Assembly (NCBI GenBank): GCA_937958695.1
Contig: CALGNK010000027.1
Span: 1-64,000 of the forward strand
Direction of reading: 5' to 3'
DNA: 64,000 nucleotides
Source: an uncultured bacterium
Lineage (GTDB): Bacteria; DUMJ01
Numbering within the stretch: the stretch's first letter is position 1; the number at the start of each line of letters is the position of its first letter. Shown here piece by piece: positions 27,085-36,752 of the stretch. The translations under genes and the position numbers were made by a program. Below the pieces are notes generated by a model that saw only the letters and a program-made list of their open reading frames with translations, had not been told where the DNA came from and made no database searches.

Positions 27085-28592
27085 ATCTCGATAAACTCTA
27101 TTGGCCTAAATGGAGTAAACGCACTCCTTAACAAAGTTTTTAAATCCCTATCTATAATTAATGGTAATAAACTTCTACCTCCTTTAGAGAGTGCCATTTC
27201 CAAAAGAGATTCCCTAATACTGGCAATAGTAACCTTAATCCTCTCTCCTCTAAGTATATCTATAACCTGCCTCTTCTGTTCTTCTAACTCTTTTCTAGTA
27301 ATAGAATTGTATGAGGCAAGTGGGGTAAAAGGTTTTGGAATAAGGGGTTGAAAATTAAAAGACACATTTGTCTTATAATACTTTAAGAGTTTATCAATTT
27401 TTTCTTTAAAATTCTTTAATGAGCTAATCTCTAAGTCGTAGTCTCCATAACCGAATATCATATAAAACTTTATATTCTTAAATCCAAGTTTAAAGGATGT
27501 TTCAAGTACATCTAATAACTTTTCATTACTCTCCCTTTTACCAATAGAAAATCTTATATCCTCGTTTATAAATTCTGGGGCTAAGGTTATAGAAGTTTCT
27601 CCTGCCAATCTTAAGAGCTCAAGAAACTCTTCGTCCAAGGTTGATATTCTTAGGGATGCAACGCTTACCTTCATTCCTTCTTCTATCAACCATCTAAGTA
27701 GGTCTTTTATATAAGGAACACCACCTACTAGTGGACCCATAAGTCCAACCTTTGAATAGATATCCCTATAGCAAGATATAAGTCTCTTTACAACCTCTAT
27801 AGATTTTATCCTGCAGGGAAGGTATATATTTCCTGCAACACAAAACTTACAACCCATCGGACAACCTCTCTCTATCTCTATGAGGAACATATCACCAAAA
27901 ACCGTATCTACAGATCTTACACAACTGTAAGCGGTTTCTCTATCAAAATCTTTAAAGACCCTTCTCTTTATCTTCCTAGGCAAACCTTCAACTATGGGTT
28001 TTCCGTCAGAGTAGAATCTTGGTATATAAATACCTTCTATGTTGGCAAAAGATAATAAGAGTTCTTCCCTTGACTTTACCGAGTCTTTAACTTCTATATA
28101 CCTATTAAGGATCTCTATTATAGCATCTTCTCCTTCTCCTATAAGAATAAGATCAAAGACATCTGCCAATGGTTCAGGATTATATGTTAGACAGATACCT
28201 CCTCCTACTACTAGTGGACAGGAAAGCTCTCTCTCTTTAGCTAGTATAGGAATAGAAGACCTTTTAAGGATTTCTATTACGTTAAAATAATCTAATTCGT
28301 AAGAGAGAGAAACGCCTAAGACATCATATTCATCTATATTCTTAAGGGATTCTATAGAGACAGGAGGAAGGTCTCCTTGGGGAAGAAATATCCTATGACA
28401 GGAGAAATATGGATTTTCATTAATAAGCCTATATAGTAGGTGTAGGGCAAGACTTGACATCCCTACACTGTAAGAATTAGGGTATACTAAACCAAAAGAA
28501 TACTCCTTTACCTTAGGTTTTAAACCTACCTCTTTCTCCCTTATCTTCTCTATATAACTTCTATACTTCCAGTTAATAGACGTAGTAGATAT
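27081..28592 (-). CDS. Radical SAM protein, TIGR03960-like paralog, non-canonical start
   Basis: A radical SAM enzyme of about 500 residues with the cluster motif CPMGCKFC (in IERGCPMGCKFCVAG) after a B12-binding-like domain. It resembles the TIGR03960 protein at 11015-12727 but lacks the Cys-rich tail. ATG 28460 is the first standard start, yet the frame is open upstream to a TAG at 28593-28595. It encodes KEYSFGLVYPNSYSVGMSSL across that ATG, matching the paralog's FPDTYEVGMSNL and so clearly coding. No ATG, GTG or TTG lies upstream; ATA 28592, ACG 28583 and ATT 28577 are candidates after a GAGAGGT at 28595-28601. Coordinates use the longest reading. Substrate unknown; position just after ftsZ is notable. 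Confidence 0.8.
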   Translation of the reverse strand: MSTTSINWKYRSYIEKIREKEVGLKPKVKEYSFGLVYPNSYSVGMSSLALHLLYRLINENPYFSCHRIFLPQGDLPPVSIESLKNIDEYDVLGVSLSYELDYFNVIEILKRSSIPILAKERELSCPLVVGGGICLTYNPEPLADVFDLILIGEGEDAIIEILNRYIEVKDSVKSREELLLSFANIEGIYIPRFYSDGKPIVEGLPRKIKRRVFKDFDRETAYSCVRSVDTVFGDMFLIEIERGCPMGCKFCVAGNIYLPCRIKSIEVVKRLISCYRDIYSKVGLMGPLVGGVPYIKDLLRWLIEEGMKVSVASLRISTLDEEFLELLRLAGETSITLAPEFINEDIRFSIGKRESNEKLLDVLETSFKLGFKNIKFYMIFGYGDYDLEISSLKNFKEKIDKLLKYYKTNVSFNFQPLIPKPFTPLASYNSITRKELEEQKRQVIDILRGERIKVTIASIRESLLEMALSKGGRSLLPLIIDRDLKTLLRSAFTPFRPIEFIEI

Positions 28593-28606
28593 CTACCTCT
28601 CTATGC

Positions 28607-29635
28607 TCACTTCCTTAAGAATGGAGGTATGTCTAAGGCATCTAAAGAAACTTTAGATAACTCAATTCCCTCTTTCTTTAATGTCCTTCTAACCTTAGAG
28701 TCAAAACCTGTAGCTATTACTGTCACCTTTATCTTTCCTTCCATCTTTTCATCTATGACTGCTCCAAACTTTATGTTAGCATCGCTATCTGCTACTTTAG
28801 ATATTACCTCTGCCGCTTCATAAACCTCTGTTAGAGTAAGGTCTGGACCACCCGTAACATTGAATAGTATCCCTTTAGCTCCATCAATCTTATCTTCAAG
28901 GAGAGGATTTGATATAGCCTTAGAAGCAGCTTCCGTTGCCCTCTGCTCTCCAGAAGCTTCTCCTATTCCCATTATAGCAGACCCTGAATTTTCCATAATA
29001 GTCCTTACATCTGCAAAGTCTGGATTTATGATACCTGGAGTTACAATAATGTCTACTATACCTTGAACACCTGCCTTAAGAACCTCATCAGCCATTTTAA
29101 AGGCTTCTATCATAGTAGTAGTTTTGGTACTTATAGAAAGAAGCTTATCATTAGGAATCACAATAAGTGCATCTACTTTACCTTTCAGCTCTTCTATGGC
29201 TTTCTCCGCAACTAACATCCTCCGCCTTCCTTCAAAAGAGAATGGTTTAGTAACTATGGCTACAGTAAGAATCTTAGCCTCTTTCGAAAGTTGTGCAATA
29301 ATCGGAGAAGCTCCACTTCCAGTTCCTCCACCCATACCTGCAGTAATAAATACCATATTAGCTCCTTCTATAGCTAGCATTATATCCTCTTTGCTTTCCT
29401 CTGCAGCCTGTCTTCCAATCTCAGGGTCAGCACCAGCTCCTAATCCTTTCGTAAGTTCTGCACCTATCTGTATCTTTCTCTCCGCCTTAGAACGGCTCAG
29501 AACTTGTAAATCTGTATTTACTGCTATAAACTCTACCCCCTTAAGACCGGACTCTATTATCCTATCTACCGCATTTACTCCCCCACCACCAACACCTATG
29601 ACCTTTATAGTTGCAGGGCTATTCGTATCACTCAT
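28607..29635 (-). CDS. ftsZ: Cell division GTPase FtsZ
   Basis: A 342-residue tubulin homolog. It has [15 protein letters not shown] near the N-terminus, the tubulin signature GGGTGSG (103-109), and the C-terminal peptide DIPPFLRK that binds FtsA, SepF and MinC. The linker between the GTPase core and this peptide is very short compared with the usual 40 or more residues. ATG start shortly after ftsA. It forms the Z-ring at mid-cell. Confidence 0.97.
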   Translation of the reverse strand: MSDTNSPATIKVIGVGGGGVNAVDRIIESGLKGVEFIAVNTDLQVLSRSKAERKIQIGAELTKGLGAGADPEIGRQAAEESKEDIMLAIEGANMVFITAGMGGGTGSGASPIIAQLSKEAKILTVAIVTKPFSFEGRRRMLVAEKAIEELKGKVDALIVIPNDKLLSISTKTTTMIEAFKMADEVLKAGVQGIVDIIVTPGIINPDFADVRTIMENSGSAIMGIGEASGEQRATEAASKAISNPLLEDKIDGAKGILFNVTGGPDLTLTEVYEAAEVISKVADSDANIKFGAVIDEKMEGKIKVTVIATGFDSKVRRTLKKEGIELSKVSLDALDIPPFLRK

Positions 29636-29637
29636 TA

Positions 29638-30870
29638 TTATCCTCCTTCCTCGTTAAAACCTAAAAACCACTCTTTAACCTTATGTAAAATATAACCAAA
29701 AAGATTCCTCTTGATTAAGCCACCTTCCTGTTTTCTGTTAAGAAACTCCAAATCCAACATACCTAGAGCAGTTCCGTATATAGGATTTCTAAGAGTCTCC
29801 CATATATCTTCTGCTACCTTAGGATGACCTATTCTTACTGGCCCATCAAAAAACCTTTCAGCTACTATATTAATATCTCTAAGGAGAGACGAACCACCAG
29901 TAATAACCACTCCGCTAGGTATAAGATAGTCAAGCTTTAAGTTATAAAGATTTGCACTTACTATATTAAATATATCCTCTACCCTAGCATTTATTATTTC
30001 AAAAATGGTCTCTTTGGGGAATTCTCTATCTATCCCTTTACACTTTACTATAATACTCTCTTCTCTAATTGGCTTTAAAAGGTCACAACCACCATACTCA
30101 ACCTTTATAAACTCTGCAGTATCAAATGGTATTTTAAGGAGTATTGAAAGGTCGTTAGTAATATGATTCCCCCCAACCGGAACTACAAAGCTAAAATACA
30201 ACTTTCCGTCTCTAAATATAGCAACATCAGTAGTCCCACCACCAATGTCTATAAGGCAAACCCCTTCTTTCATCTCCTCAGGAGTAAGAACAGCTTTACC
30301 TGAGGCATACGGTTGTAAGATTACATTTCTAACCTTCAAACCGACATTCTCGGTAGCAGTTATCAGATTCTGTATATGAGAAATGTTTCCTATAATTAGG
30401 GTAACATTAGCGCCTAATCTTTTACCCTTCATCCCAACCGGATTTTCTACTTCCCTTATCCCATCAACGGTAAAGTTTCTAGGTATAGAATGTAGAATCA
30501 TCTTATCCGGTGGTAACCTACAGTTAATTGCACTCTCTATAGCTTTATTGACATCAGCATCAGTTATTATCCCATCTTTACTAGCTATCTCTATCTCTCC
30601 TCTATTTATAATGGTAAATATATGATGACCAGTTACACTTATACTTACCTCTTTTAATTTAGCCTTACACATCTTCTCCGCATTAATTACTGCATTATTT
30701 ATAGATCTAGATAACTTATTTATATCTGTTACGGCACCCTTCTTCATCCCAAAAGAAGAAGCCATTCCATAACCCACAATCTGATAACTAGCAGCATCTG
30801 CCTGTGCAACTAATACACAACTCTTTGTAGTTCCTATATCTAAAACAGAAATAAGCCTCTCTCTACTCAA
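29638..30870 (-). CDS. ftsA: Cell division actin homolog FtsA
   Basis: A 410-residue actin-like FtsZ membrane anchor. Nucleotide motifs are [30 protein letters not shown] and [14 protein letters not shown]. The C-terminus ends in an amphipathic segment ([13 protein letters not shown]) that would bind the membrane. The start is TTG 30870, overlapping the sbp stop, with AGAGGGAAAGG upstream. It coexists with SepF. Confidence 0.94.
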   Translation of the reverse strand: MSRERLISVLDIGTTKSCVLVAQADAASYQIVGYGMASSFGMKKGAVTDINKLSRSINNAVINAEKMCKAKLKEVSISVTGHHIFTIINRGEIEIASKDGIITDADVNKAIESAINCRLPPDKMILHSIPRNFTVDGIREVENPVGMKGKRLGANVTLIIGNISHIQNLITATENVGLKVRNVILQPYASGKAVLTPEEMKEGVCLIDIGGGTTDVAIFRDGKLYFSFVVPVGGNHITNDLSILLKIPFDTAEFIKVEYGGCDLLKPIREESIIVKCKGIDREFPKETIFEIINARVEDIFNIVSANLYNLKLDYLIPSGVVITGGSSLLRDINIVAERFFDGPVRIGHPKVAEDIWETLRNPIYGTALGMLDLEFLNRKQEGGLIKRNLFGYILHKVKEWFLGFNEEGG

Positions 30871-31231
30871 CCTTTCCCTCTTTCATCTTTAAAGATATCT
30901 TTGCTAAAACATATCTCCTTATAACCGCCAAATTCTGGAATATCCTTACACCAAAAGCAACTATAGCAGCAAGATACAGATCAACACCAAGTCTGTCTCC
31001 TATAGCAATCAGTATGACACCCAAAAGAGAATTTACAAAGAACCCTGATAGGAATATGGTAGCGTCAAACTTAAACTCAAGGATAGTTCTTATACCACCA
31101 AAAATAGTATCTAAGGCTACCAGTATTACTATCGCAATATATCTGGCATAAAAGGGTGTAACTTGCACTGGAAGAAAGACCCCAATTATAACCCCTATAA
31201 ACAGTGCTATAAAAGGAATTAATACCCTCAT
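30863..31231 (-). CDS. sbp: Small basic protein Sbp (DUF1290)
   Basis: A 122-residue membrane protein with about three to four helices and the family text RYIAIVILVALDTIFGGIR. The family is found in dcw clusters of Firmicutes and related lineages, between the DUF881 gene and ftsA or ftsZ; function unknown. Start and stop overlap the neighbours by one to eight bases, indicating coupling. Confidence 0.88.
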   Translation of the reverse strand: MRVLIPFIALFIGVIIGVFLPVQVTPFYARYIAIVILVALDTIFGGIRTILEFKFDATIFLSGFFVNSLLGVILIAIGDRLGVDLYLAAIVAFGVRIFQNLAVIRRYVLAKISLKMKEGKVE

Positions 31232-31953
31232 TATTCTTTCACCTTAGCATGCTTAAGTGAAATACTGCCTTCATAAGGTGGAAGATCTATTGAATCGCTC
31301 TTTTCTACCTTCAGTATAATACCATACTCTTTAGATATATAACTCAACGCCGAGACTATCCCTCCAGGCATATTAATAGCATTCAGTAGAGAATCGGGAT
31401 TTCCAATAGCCTTTATCTGATAAGGTGGAGATAATCTTACTCCATTTACTAGTATAGTGGTACCTACACATCTAATCTCACTAGTTACCGCTATCCTTTG
31501 GTCATTTATAGCTATAGCCTCTGCACCAGATGCCCATAGCTCATTTACAACTTCTCTTAAGTCGTAGTCGTGAATTATATAATTTTCTGGATTCTCCCCT
31601 ACTTTTATCTTTTTTTTACTGTCATCTAAGGTTATAATGACCCCAGGGCCATTAACTGGCAATAAACCTGCCCATAACTTTACTCTATTAAGTTCTTTTA
31701 ACATTCCTTCTAAAACAGTCTTCTCCCTAGCTGAAGATTCTTCGTACTGTCTAATCTGCTCTCTTAGAGTATTTATCTCTTGTATAAGCTCATTCCTCTG
31801 AGCTTCAAGCTTTTCTACTAGATTTATAAGTTGCTCATTTCTCATGCTAAATAATGTATATTTAGGGGATTCATAAAATTTTATCTGGGTAACAGATAAC
31901 AGCCCTATTATGAAACATACTATAGATAATGCCCAAACAGCCTTATTACTCAT
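31231..31953 (-). CDS. DUF881 family membrane protein
   Basis: A 240-residue protein with one N-terminal membrane helix, a coiled coil at about 40-85 and the DUF881 domain: GPGVIITLDDSKK, DLREVVNELWASGAEAIAIN, RCVGTTILVNG and SPPYQIKAIGNPDSL. These proteins sit in dcw clusters next to sbp; some Bacillus relatives are sporulation or division factors (inference only). It begins with an ATGA overlap on the ftsQ-like stop. Confidence 0.88.
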   Translation of the reverse strand: MSNKAVWALSIVCFIIGLLSVTQIKFYESPKYTLFSMRNEQLINLVEKLEAQRNELIQEINTLREQIRQYEESSAREKTVLEGMLKELNRVKLWAGLLPVNGPGVIITLDDSKKKIKVGENPENYIIHDYDLREVVNELWASGAEAIAINDQRIAVTSEIRCVGTTILVNGVRLSPPYQIKAIGNPDSLLNAINMPGGIVSALSYISKEYGIILKVEKSDSIDLPPYEGSISLKHAKVKE

Positions 31954-32396
31954 TTATCCTTCGATTCTCCTTCTAATATGGTAGGAAATCTCAAGCTTCT
32001 CACATCAATCTCTCTGATCTTTATGCCCTTTTCTCTAGCAGTATTTAATATCTTTAATGTCAAATCTAATTTTCTATTTAGATTATTTAAATCTCCTAGT
32101 CTACAAGATATATCATTATAAAGTATAACATAAACTTCATCGTCTTTTATCTCTATCTTCTTTAGTAATGGAAGTTTCGTCTTAGGTAATTCCCTCTCTA
32201 GAATAGACATAACCATATTTTTCTTAGATAAAGGATAAACTTGAATCTTATCTAAAGCCAGATCATACTCTTCTCTTAGACTATACAGGTTTATATTCAA
32301 CTTTATATCCTTCATTGGACTATTAATTCCCCATACCCCAGCAGTAACTGTAACAACTGTCAAAAACCATATAACCATTTCATATCTAGAACCCAA
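31950..32396 (-). CDS. Short FtsQ/DivIB-like protein without recognisable POTRA domain
   Basis: A 148-residue bitopic protein in the ftsQ position between murB and DUF881. An N-terminal helix (about 7-23) is followed by a segment ending RLGDLNNLNRKLDLTLKI and GIKIREIDVRSLRFPTIL, which resembles the end of the FtsQ beta domain (consensus LG...K...L...IDLR). The usual FtsQ is about 250 residues and has a POTRA domain after the helix; here there is too little room for both. The start is TTG 32396, well supported by GGAGGTG seven bases upstream. I infer a reduced FtsQ that still binds FtsL or FtsB partners. Confidence 0.65.
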   Translation of the reverse strand: MGSRYEMVIWFLTVVTVTAGVWGINSPMKDIKLNINLYSLREEYDLALDKIQVYPLSKKNMVMSILERELPKTKLPLLKKIEIKDDEVYVILYNDISCRLGDLNNLNRKLDLTLKILNTAREKGIKIREIDVRSLRFPTILEGESKDK

Positions 32397-33267
32397 TTAA
32401 ATTCACCTCCGGTTCTAGTTTTATATCAAAAAGTCTATATACCTTATCCTGTATTACATTAATAACATAGTATATATCATCTGCACTATTTCCAAAATTA
32501 AGAATAAAATTTGCATGAATTGGAGAGACCTGAACATCTCTATAGGTAAAACCTTTAAACCCTGCTTTTTCTATGAGTATTCCAGCACTCATACCCGGTG
32601 GATTCTTAAATGTAGAACCAAACTGTCTTGGATATTTTGGTTGTTTTTTCCTCAATAAGGCCGTCTTAAAAAGTCTCTCCCTTATCTCATCTAAACTAGT
32701 TCGTTTAAGTCTTAGAGATACTCTAGTTAATATAACCATTTCCTTCCTAAATTCGCTATCTCTATATCCAAACCAGGGGTTATTCTTAACTATATATGTC
32801 CCTTCCCTATTTATAAACTCTACAGTCTCTACTATATCGCCTATAGAACCATACTTGGTTCCTGCATTCATTACTACAGCCCCACCAACACTACCTGGAA
32901 TACCAACTAAGGGCTCAAGCCCAGAGAGATTATACTTAACTGAAATATTAATTAATTCTCCTACAGGAGAACCACCTTCTGCTATCAAAGTATCCCCCTC
33001 TAAAAAAGAACCCTTCAGCCTACCTGTATATATAGCAACTCCATTAAAACTTCTATCAGGTATTAAAACCTTAGATCCATTTCCAAGCACAAACCAATCA
33101 TACCCTTCATCATTTATAAAAGAGATAATCTCTAAGATATCATCGATACATTCAGGAATAACAAACCAATTAACCTTTCCTCCTGCCTTTATTGTAAGAT
33201 AAGGTGAGATTGGTTCATATCTTCTAATTTCTCCCTTAATTTTGAGACCACTCGCCTTCGTATACAA
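32386..33267 (-). CDS. murB: UDP-N-acetylenolpyruvylglucosamine reductase MurB
   Basis: A 293-residue FAD enzyme that makes UDP-MurNAc. FAD-domain text: GNGSKVLIPD, LSGLEPLVGIPGSVGGAVVM. Substrate side: FGYRDSEFR and QFGSTFKNPPGMSAGILIEKAG, with the catalytic Ser in GSTFKNP. The TTG at 33267 gives a 79-base overlap with murC; GGGGGAT lies a few bases upstream, and no later standard start precedes the conserved core. The exact start is therefore uncertain. Confidence 0.93.
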   Translation of the reverse strand: MYTKASGLKIKGEIRRYEPISPYLTIKAGGKVNWFVIPECIDDILEIISFINDEGYDWFVLGNGSKVLIPDRSFNGVAIYTGRLKGSFLEGDTLIAEGGSPVGELINISVKYNLSGLEPLVGIPGSVGGAVVMNAGTKYGSIGDIVETVEFINREGTYIVKNNPWFGYRDSEFRKEMVILTRVSLRLKRTSLDEIRERLFKTALLRKKQPKYPRQFGSTFKNPPGMSAGILIEKAGFKGFTYRDVQVSPIHANFILNFGNSADDIYYVINVIQDKVYRLFDIKLEPEVNLIGF

Positions 33268-34592
33268 TCTATATCCCCCGCTCCCATAAAAACTATAATA
33301 CTATTATCTATCCCTATCTTCTCTAATTCTTCTTCCAATGGTTCTCTATCTTTTATCCATTTACTATTCTTATTTAGGGGCAATAATTCATTAAGAATCA
33401 ACCCACTATCTACGCCTTCTATTTGAGGTTCAGAAGCTGGATAGATATCCAAAAGTAATATATAATCAGCAATAGAAACTGAATTAGCAATTTCTCTATA
33501 AAGATAGTAGGTCCTAGTATACCTGTGCGGCTGAAATACCAAGATGACCTTTTTTCCATTGGCTAATAGTCTAATGGCCTCTAAAGAAGCTTTAATCTCT
33601 GTCGGGTGGTGAGCGTAATCCTCTATAATCTTAGAACTCCCAATATTATCACAGATTTGAAGCCTTCTATTTACACCCCTAAATATCTTTAAGGCTCTAT
33701 ATATAGAATCAAAAGAAACTCTAAGCCAGTCTGCAACAGCTATTGCTCCTAAAGCATTTTTAACATTATGTAAGCCAGGGATAGAAAGTTCTATAATACC
33801 AATACTCTTACCTTCCTTAGTTACCTCAAGGATACTCCCACTCTCTGTAAGAGTAATGTTTTTAGCAGAATAAATATTATGACTATCCAATCCGTAGGTG
33901 ATTTTCTCTCTCTTTAAGGAGGCATCTCTCAAGAACGAATCATCCCCACAGACAAATACCAACTCCTTTGCCTGATCCGTAAACTTAATAAAAGCCCTTT
34001 TTATATTCTCTATATCCTTATAGTAATCTAAATGGTCATTATCCACGTTAGTAATCACTTCTATGTTAGGAGATAGATATAAAAAAGAACCATCGCTCTC
34101 ATCTGTCTCGGCTACTAATAGCTCTCCTTTACCAAGTCTAGCTGTACCACCTATATCAGTCGCCTCTCCTCCAACAATCACTGTTGGAGAAAGACCGCCT
34201 ACATCTAACACTAAGCCAAGCATAGATGTTAGCGTAGTCTTACCATGAGCACCTGCTACGCCAATACTTCTCTTTTTACTCATAAGATATGCTAACATTT
34301 CTCCTCTTTTTAGCACTGTTAGATTCCTTCTTCTTGCCTCTATAAGTTCTGGATTATCATCATGCACAGCACTAGAAACAATCACTACCGTTGAATCCCC
34401 GATATTTTCTGGCTTGTGGCCAATATAGATAGGAATTCCTAGGCTAGATAATCTCTTAGTAGTTTCACTATTCTTTATATCCGAACCCTTTACTTTATAT
34501 CCAAGCTGATGTAATATCTGAGCTATACCACTCATCCCATACCCACCAATACCAATAAAATATAGTTTATCCTCTGTACTTATTTCTACCAT
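33189..34592 (-). CDS. murC: UDP-N-acetylmuramate-L-alanine ligase MurC
   Basis: A 467-residue ATP-dependent ligase adding L-Ala to UDP-MurNAc. N-terminal FIGIGGYGMSGIAQ, ATP loop AGAHGKTT (113-120), and the C-terminal EDYAHHPTEIKA and FQPHRYTRT are classic MurC. ATG start; overlaps murG by 26 bases. The long 3' overlap with murB suggests tight coupling. Confidence 0.96.
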   Translation of the reverse strand: MVEISTEDKLYFIGIGGYGMSGIAQILHQLGYKVKGSDIKNSETTKRLSSLGIPIYIGHKPENIGDSTVVIVSSAVHDDNPELIEARRRNLTVLKRGEMLAYLMSKKRSIGVAGAHGKTTLTSMLGLVLDVGGLSPTVIVGGEATDIGGTARLGKGELLVAETDESDGSFLYLSPNIEVITNVDNDHLDYYKDIENIKRAFIKFTDQAKELVFVCGDDSFLRDASLKREKITYGLDSHNIYSAKNITLTESGSILEVTKEGKSIGIIELSIPGLHNVKNALGAIAVADWLRVSFDSIYRALKIFRGVNRRLQICDNIGSSKIIEDYAHHPTEIKASLEAIRLLANGKKVILVFQPHRYTRTYYLYREIANSVSIADYILLLDIYPASEPQIEGVDSGLILNELLPLNKNSKWIKDREPLEEELEKIGIDNSIIVFMGAGDIDCIRRRVVSKLREKLEDMNQSHLILQ

Positions 34593-35643
34593 AATAGCCT
34601 CCTATTATTCCTAGAGATTCTTCTACCACCCTGTAACTAGCGTTTGGTAAATTTGAAACTTCCCTATAACTCAAATCCTTCCTAGCATTACTTTCATCCT
34701 TAAATTTCATAATCTTCTCTGCCAAATCTTTTGGCAATAACTGGTCCTCATCAACTATCAGACATCTACCTTGCTTCACTAACCATTTGGCATTTAGATA
34801 CTGATGCCCTTCGGCTCCTTTATATGGGATTAGAATAGCTGGTAAGTTTACAGTTGCCAATTCAATAACGGTTCCTGCACCCGCTCTAGATATTACCAAG
34901 TTTGTTCTTTCATAGAGGGTCCATATATCTTCCTTGTACTTATAGACCTCATAATCTGGGGAGTTAATTTTTTCAATCCTATCCTTTAACCTTTCATATT
35001 CCCTAGTCCCTGTAACGTGTATAATTCTCACGTCTTTTAGTAAACTATTCTCTACAATTTCTAAGATAGTATTATTTATAACTCTAGCTCCTTGACTACC
35101 TCCCATAACCAAAACTGTAAACTTATTATGTTTAAGAGGAGTTATATCATAGAATTCCTTTCTCAATGGAAATCCGGTATAGACAACCTTCTTCTGAAAG
35201 ATTCCAAAGTTAGTATCTGGAAAAGAGGTAAATATTCTATTTACGAATGGGGCTAGTAGCTTATTGGCTAATCCTGGAAGAATGTTCTGTTCATGGATTG
35301 CTCTTGGTATGCCAAAAACAAAAGATATAAAGATAGGCGATACGGAGATATATCCTCCCATTCCTAATACCAATAGAGGCTTTAAATGTAATAAGAGTTT
35401 AGTAGAGAGGACAAAATCTTTTAAAATACCCCAAAATGTCTTGAATATTCCCTTAAAGGTTCTATCCCATCCTATAGAGCATCCTTCAAAAAGATTTATA
35501 CCATCCAATCTAATATTAGACGGCCTCTTTTTACTAGTCAAAAGATGAACTTGAAATCCTCTTTCAATAAAAACCCTAGCTACAGCCAAAGCAGGATATA
35601 TATGACCTCCACTACCTCCAGCGGTAATAAGTATATTTTTCAT
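34567..35643 (-). CDS. murG: Lipid II synthase MurG
   Basis: A 358-residue GT28 enzyme adding GlcNAc to lipid I at the inner membrane face. It shows GGSGGHIYPALAVA at the N-terminus, VMGGSQGARVINN at the domain junction and the UDP-GlcNAc site RAGAGTVIELA. ATG start overlapping the ftsW stop by four bases. Confidence 0.95.
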   Translation of the reverse strand: MKNILITAGGSGGHIYPALAVARVFIERGFQVHLLTSKKRPSNIRLDGINLFEGCSIGWDRTFKGIFKTFWGILKDFVLSTKLLLHLKPLLVLGMGGYISVSPIFISFVFGIPRAIHEQNILPGLANKLLAPFVNRIFTSFPDTNFGIFQKKVVYTGFPLRKEFYDITPLKHNKFTVLVMGGSQGARVINNTILEIVENSLLKDVRIIHVTGTREYERLKDRIEKINSPDYEVYKYKEDIWTLYERTNLVISRAGAGTVIELATVNLPAILIPYKGAEGHQYLNAKWLVKQGRCLIVDEDQLLPKDLAEKIMKFKDESNARKDLSYREVSNLPNASYRVVEESLGIIGGYYGRNKYRG

Positions 35644-36752
35644 TCGCCTACCACCTCTGTTCTATATCTAGAGACCCCTAAAGCATACCCTATCATAAAA
35701 AGAGATACAATCCTAGAAGTGCCACCAGAACTAAGTAACGGAAGTGGGATTCCGGTAATAGGAAGCAATTTAATAACTCCGCCTATGTTGATTATCGCTT
35801 GAATAGTTAGACTGAGAGCAAATCCCAATACTACAAATCTAGAAAATTTAAATGGACAATGTAAACCTATCTCAAACATCCTTACACAGATAAGGGAGTA
35901 TAATAATACTATAAAGATGGTAATAAGAAGACCAAATTCTTCTCCTATATGGGCAAGAATAAGGTCTGTATGGATTTCTGGTAATACATTCAATTTCTGT
36001 TGTCCCATGCCTAATCCTACACCTAAAAGTCCTCCTCTGGCAAAAGCACGTAAAGCTTGTATATACTGATAACCATCCCCATATGGATCCTTCCAAGGGT
36101 CTAGAAAAGCCAAAAATCTCCTTTCTCTATAAGAGGCGGTAAATATAAGCCTATAGCCTAAAAATACAGAGCCAGTAAATATAGATAAAAACATTGTTAG
36201 AGGCATTCCGGCTGAGAATACCATCAGTAAAGAGGTCAAGAAGGTTATCATTGCACTACCATAATCTGGTTGAGAGAGAATCATACAGGTAAAAACGAGT
36301 ATAACAGTAAGAATTTTAAGCATGGTAAAATTCCAACCCATATGCTCTTTTGTAAGGACGTTACTTATATAGAGTATAATGGCTAATCTAGCAATATCAC
36401 TAGTCTGAACAGATATTCCTCCCATACGTAGCCACCTAACTCCACCCCTTGAGGAAGAACCCCAGAGAAGAGTCATTATAAGAAGCAAGAGGGCAATATA
36501 GAGAAAGTATGTGGCATATATACGAAGAAATCTAAGTTTCATCCTATAAGCTATTATTCCAGCTATAATTCCCAATACAGAATAAACTAACTGAGATCTA
36601 AAGGATACATCAGAATATCCCATAGTAGCGATCTGAATCCTCTCTATAGAATAAAGTGCAATTATACCTAAAACAAGTAAAATACAAGAGCTAATCAAAA
36701 GGATCCAATCTATTTCCGCATTAAACTTTACTACTTTTCCATATATAGACAA
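35640..36752 (-). CDS. ftsW: SEDS glycosyltransferase FtsW
   Basis: A ten-helix peptidoglycan polymerase of the divisome. Family segments: ALYSIERIQ, GGVRWLRMGGISVQTSDIAR, QPDYGSAMI, PEIHTDLILAHIGEEFG and GIPLPLLSSGGTS. A longer reading from GTG 36848 would overlap murD by 128 bases and add residues that merely shadow murD codons. TTG 36752 (LSIYGKVVKF) lies shortly before helix 1 and is my choice; ATG 36782 is the alternative. It is distinguished from rodA by its position in the dcw cluster next to murD and murG. Confidence 0.9.
   Translation of the reverse strand: MSIYGKVVKFNAEIDWILLISSCILLVLGIIALYSIERIQIATMGYSDVSFRSQLVYSVLGIIAGIIAYRMKLRFLRIYATYFLYIALLLLIMTLLWGSSSRGGVRWLRMGGISVQTSDIARLAIILYISNVLTKEHMGWNFTMLKILTVILVFTCMILSQPDYGSAMITFLTSLLMVFSAGMPLTMFLSIFTGSVFLGYRLIFTASYRERRFLAFLDPWKDPYGDGYQYIQALRAFARGGLLGVGLGMGQQKLNVLPEIHTDLILAHIGEEFGLLITIFIVLLYSLICVRMFEIGLHCPFKFSRFVVLGFALSLTIQAIINIGGVIKLLPITGIPLPLLSSGGTSRIVSLFMIGYALGVSRYRTEVVGE

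Noticed and set aside
29124-29657. 177-residue plus-strand frame inside ftsZ
   Set aside because: Low-complexity Pro/Ser/Ile text antisense to the FtsZ core; a shadow frame.
32573-33202. 209-residue plus-strand frame inside murB
   Set aside because: It is antisense to strongly conserved MurB residues and has no family resemblance; a shadow frame.
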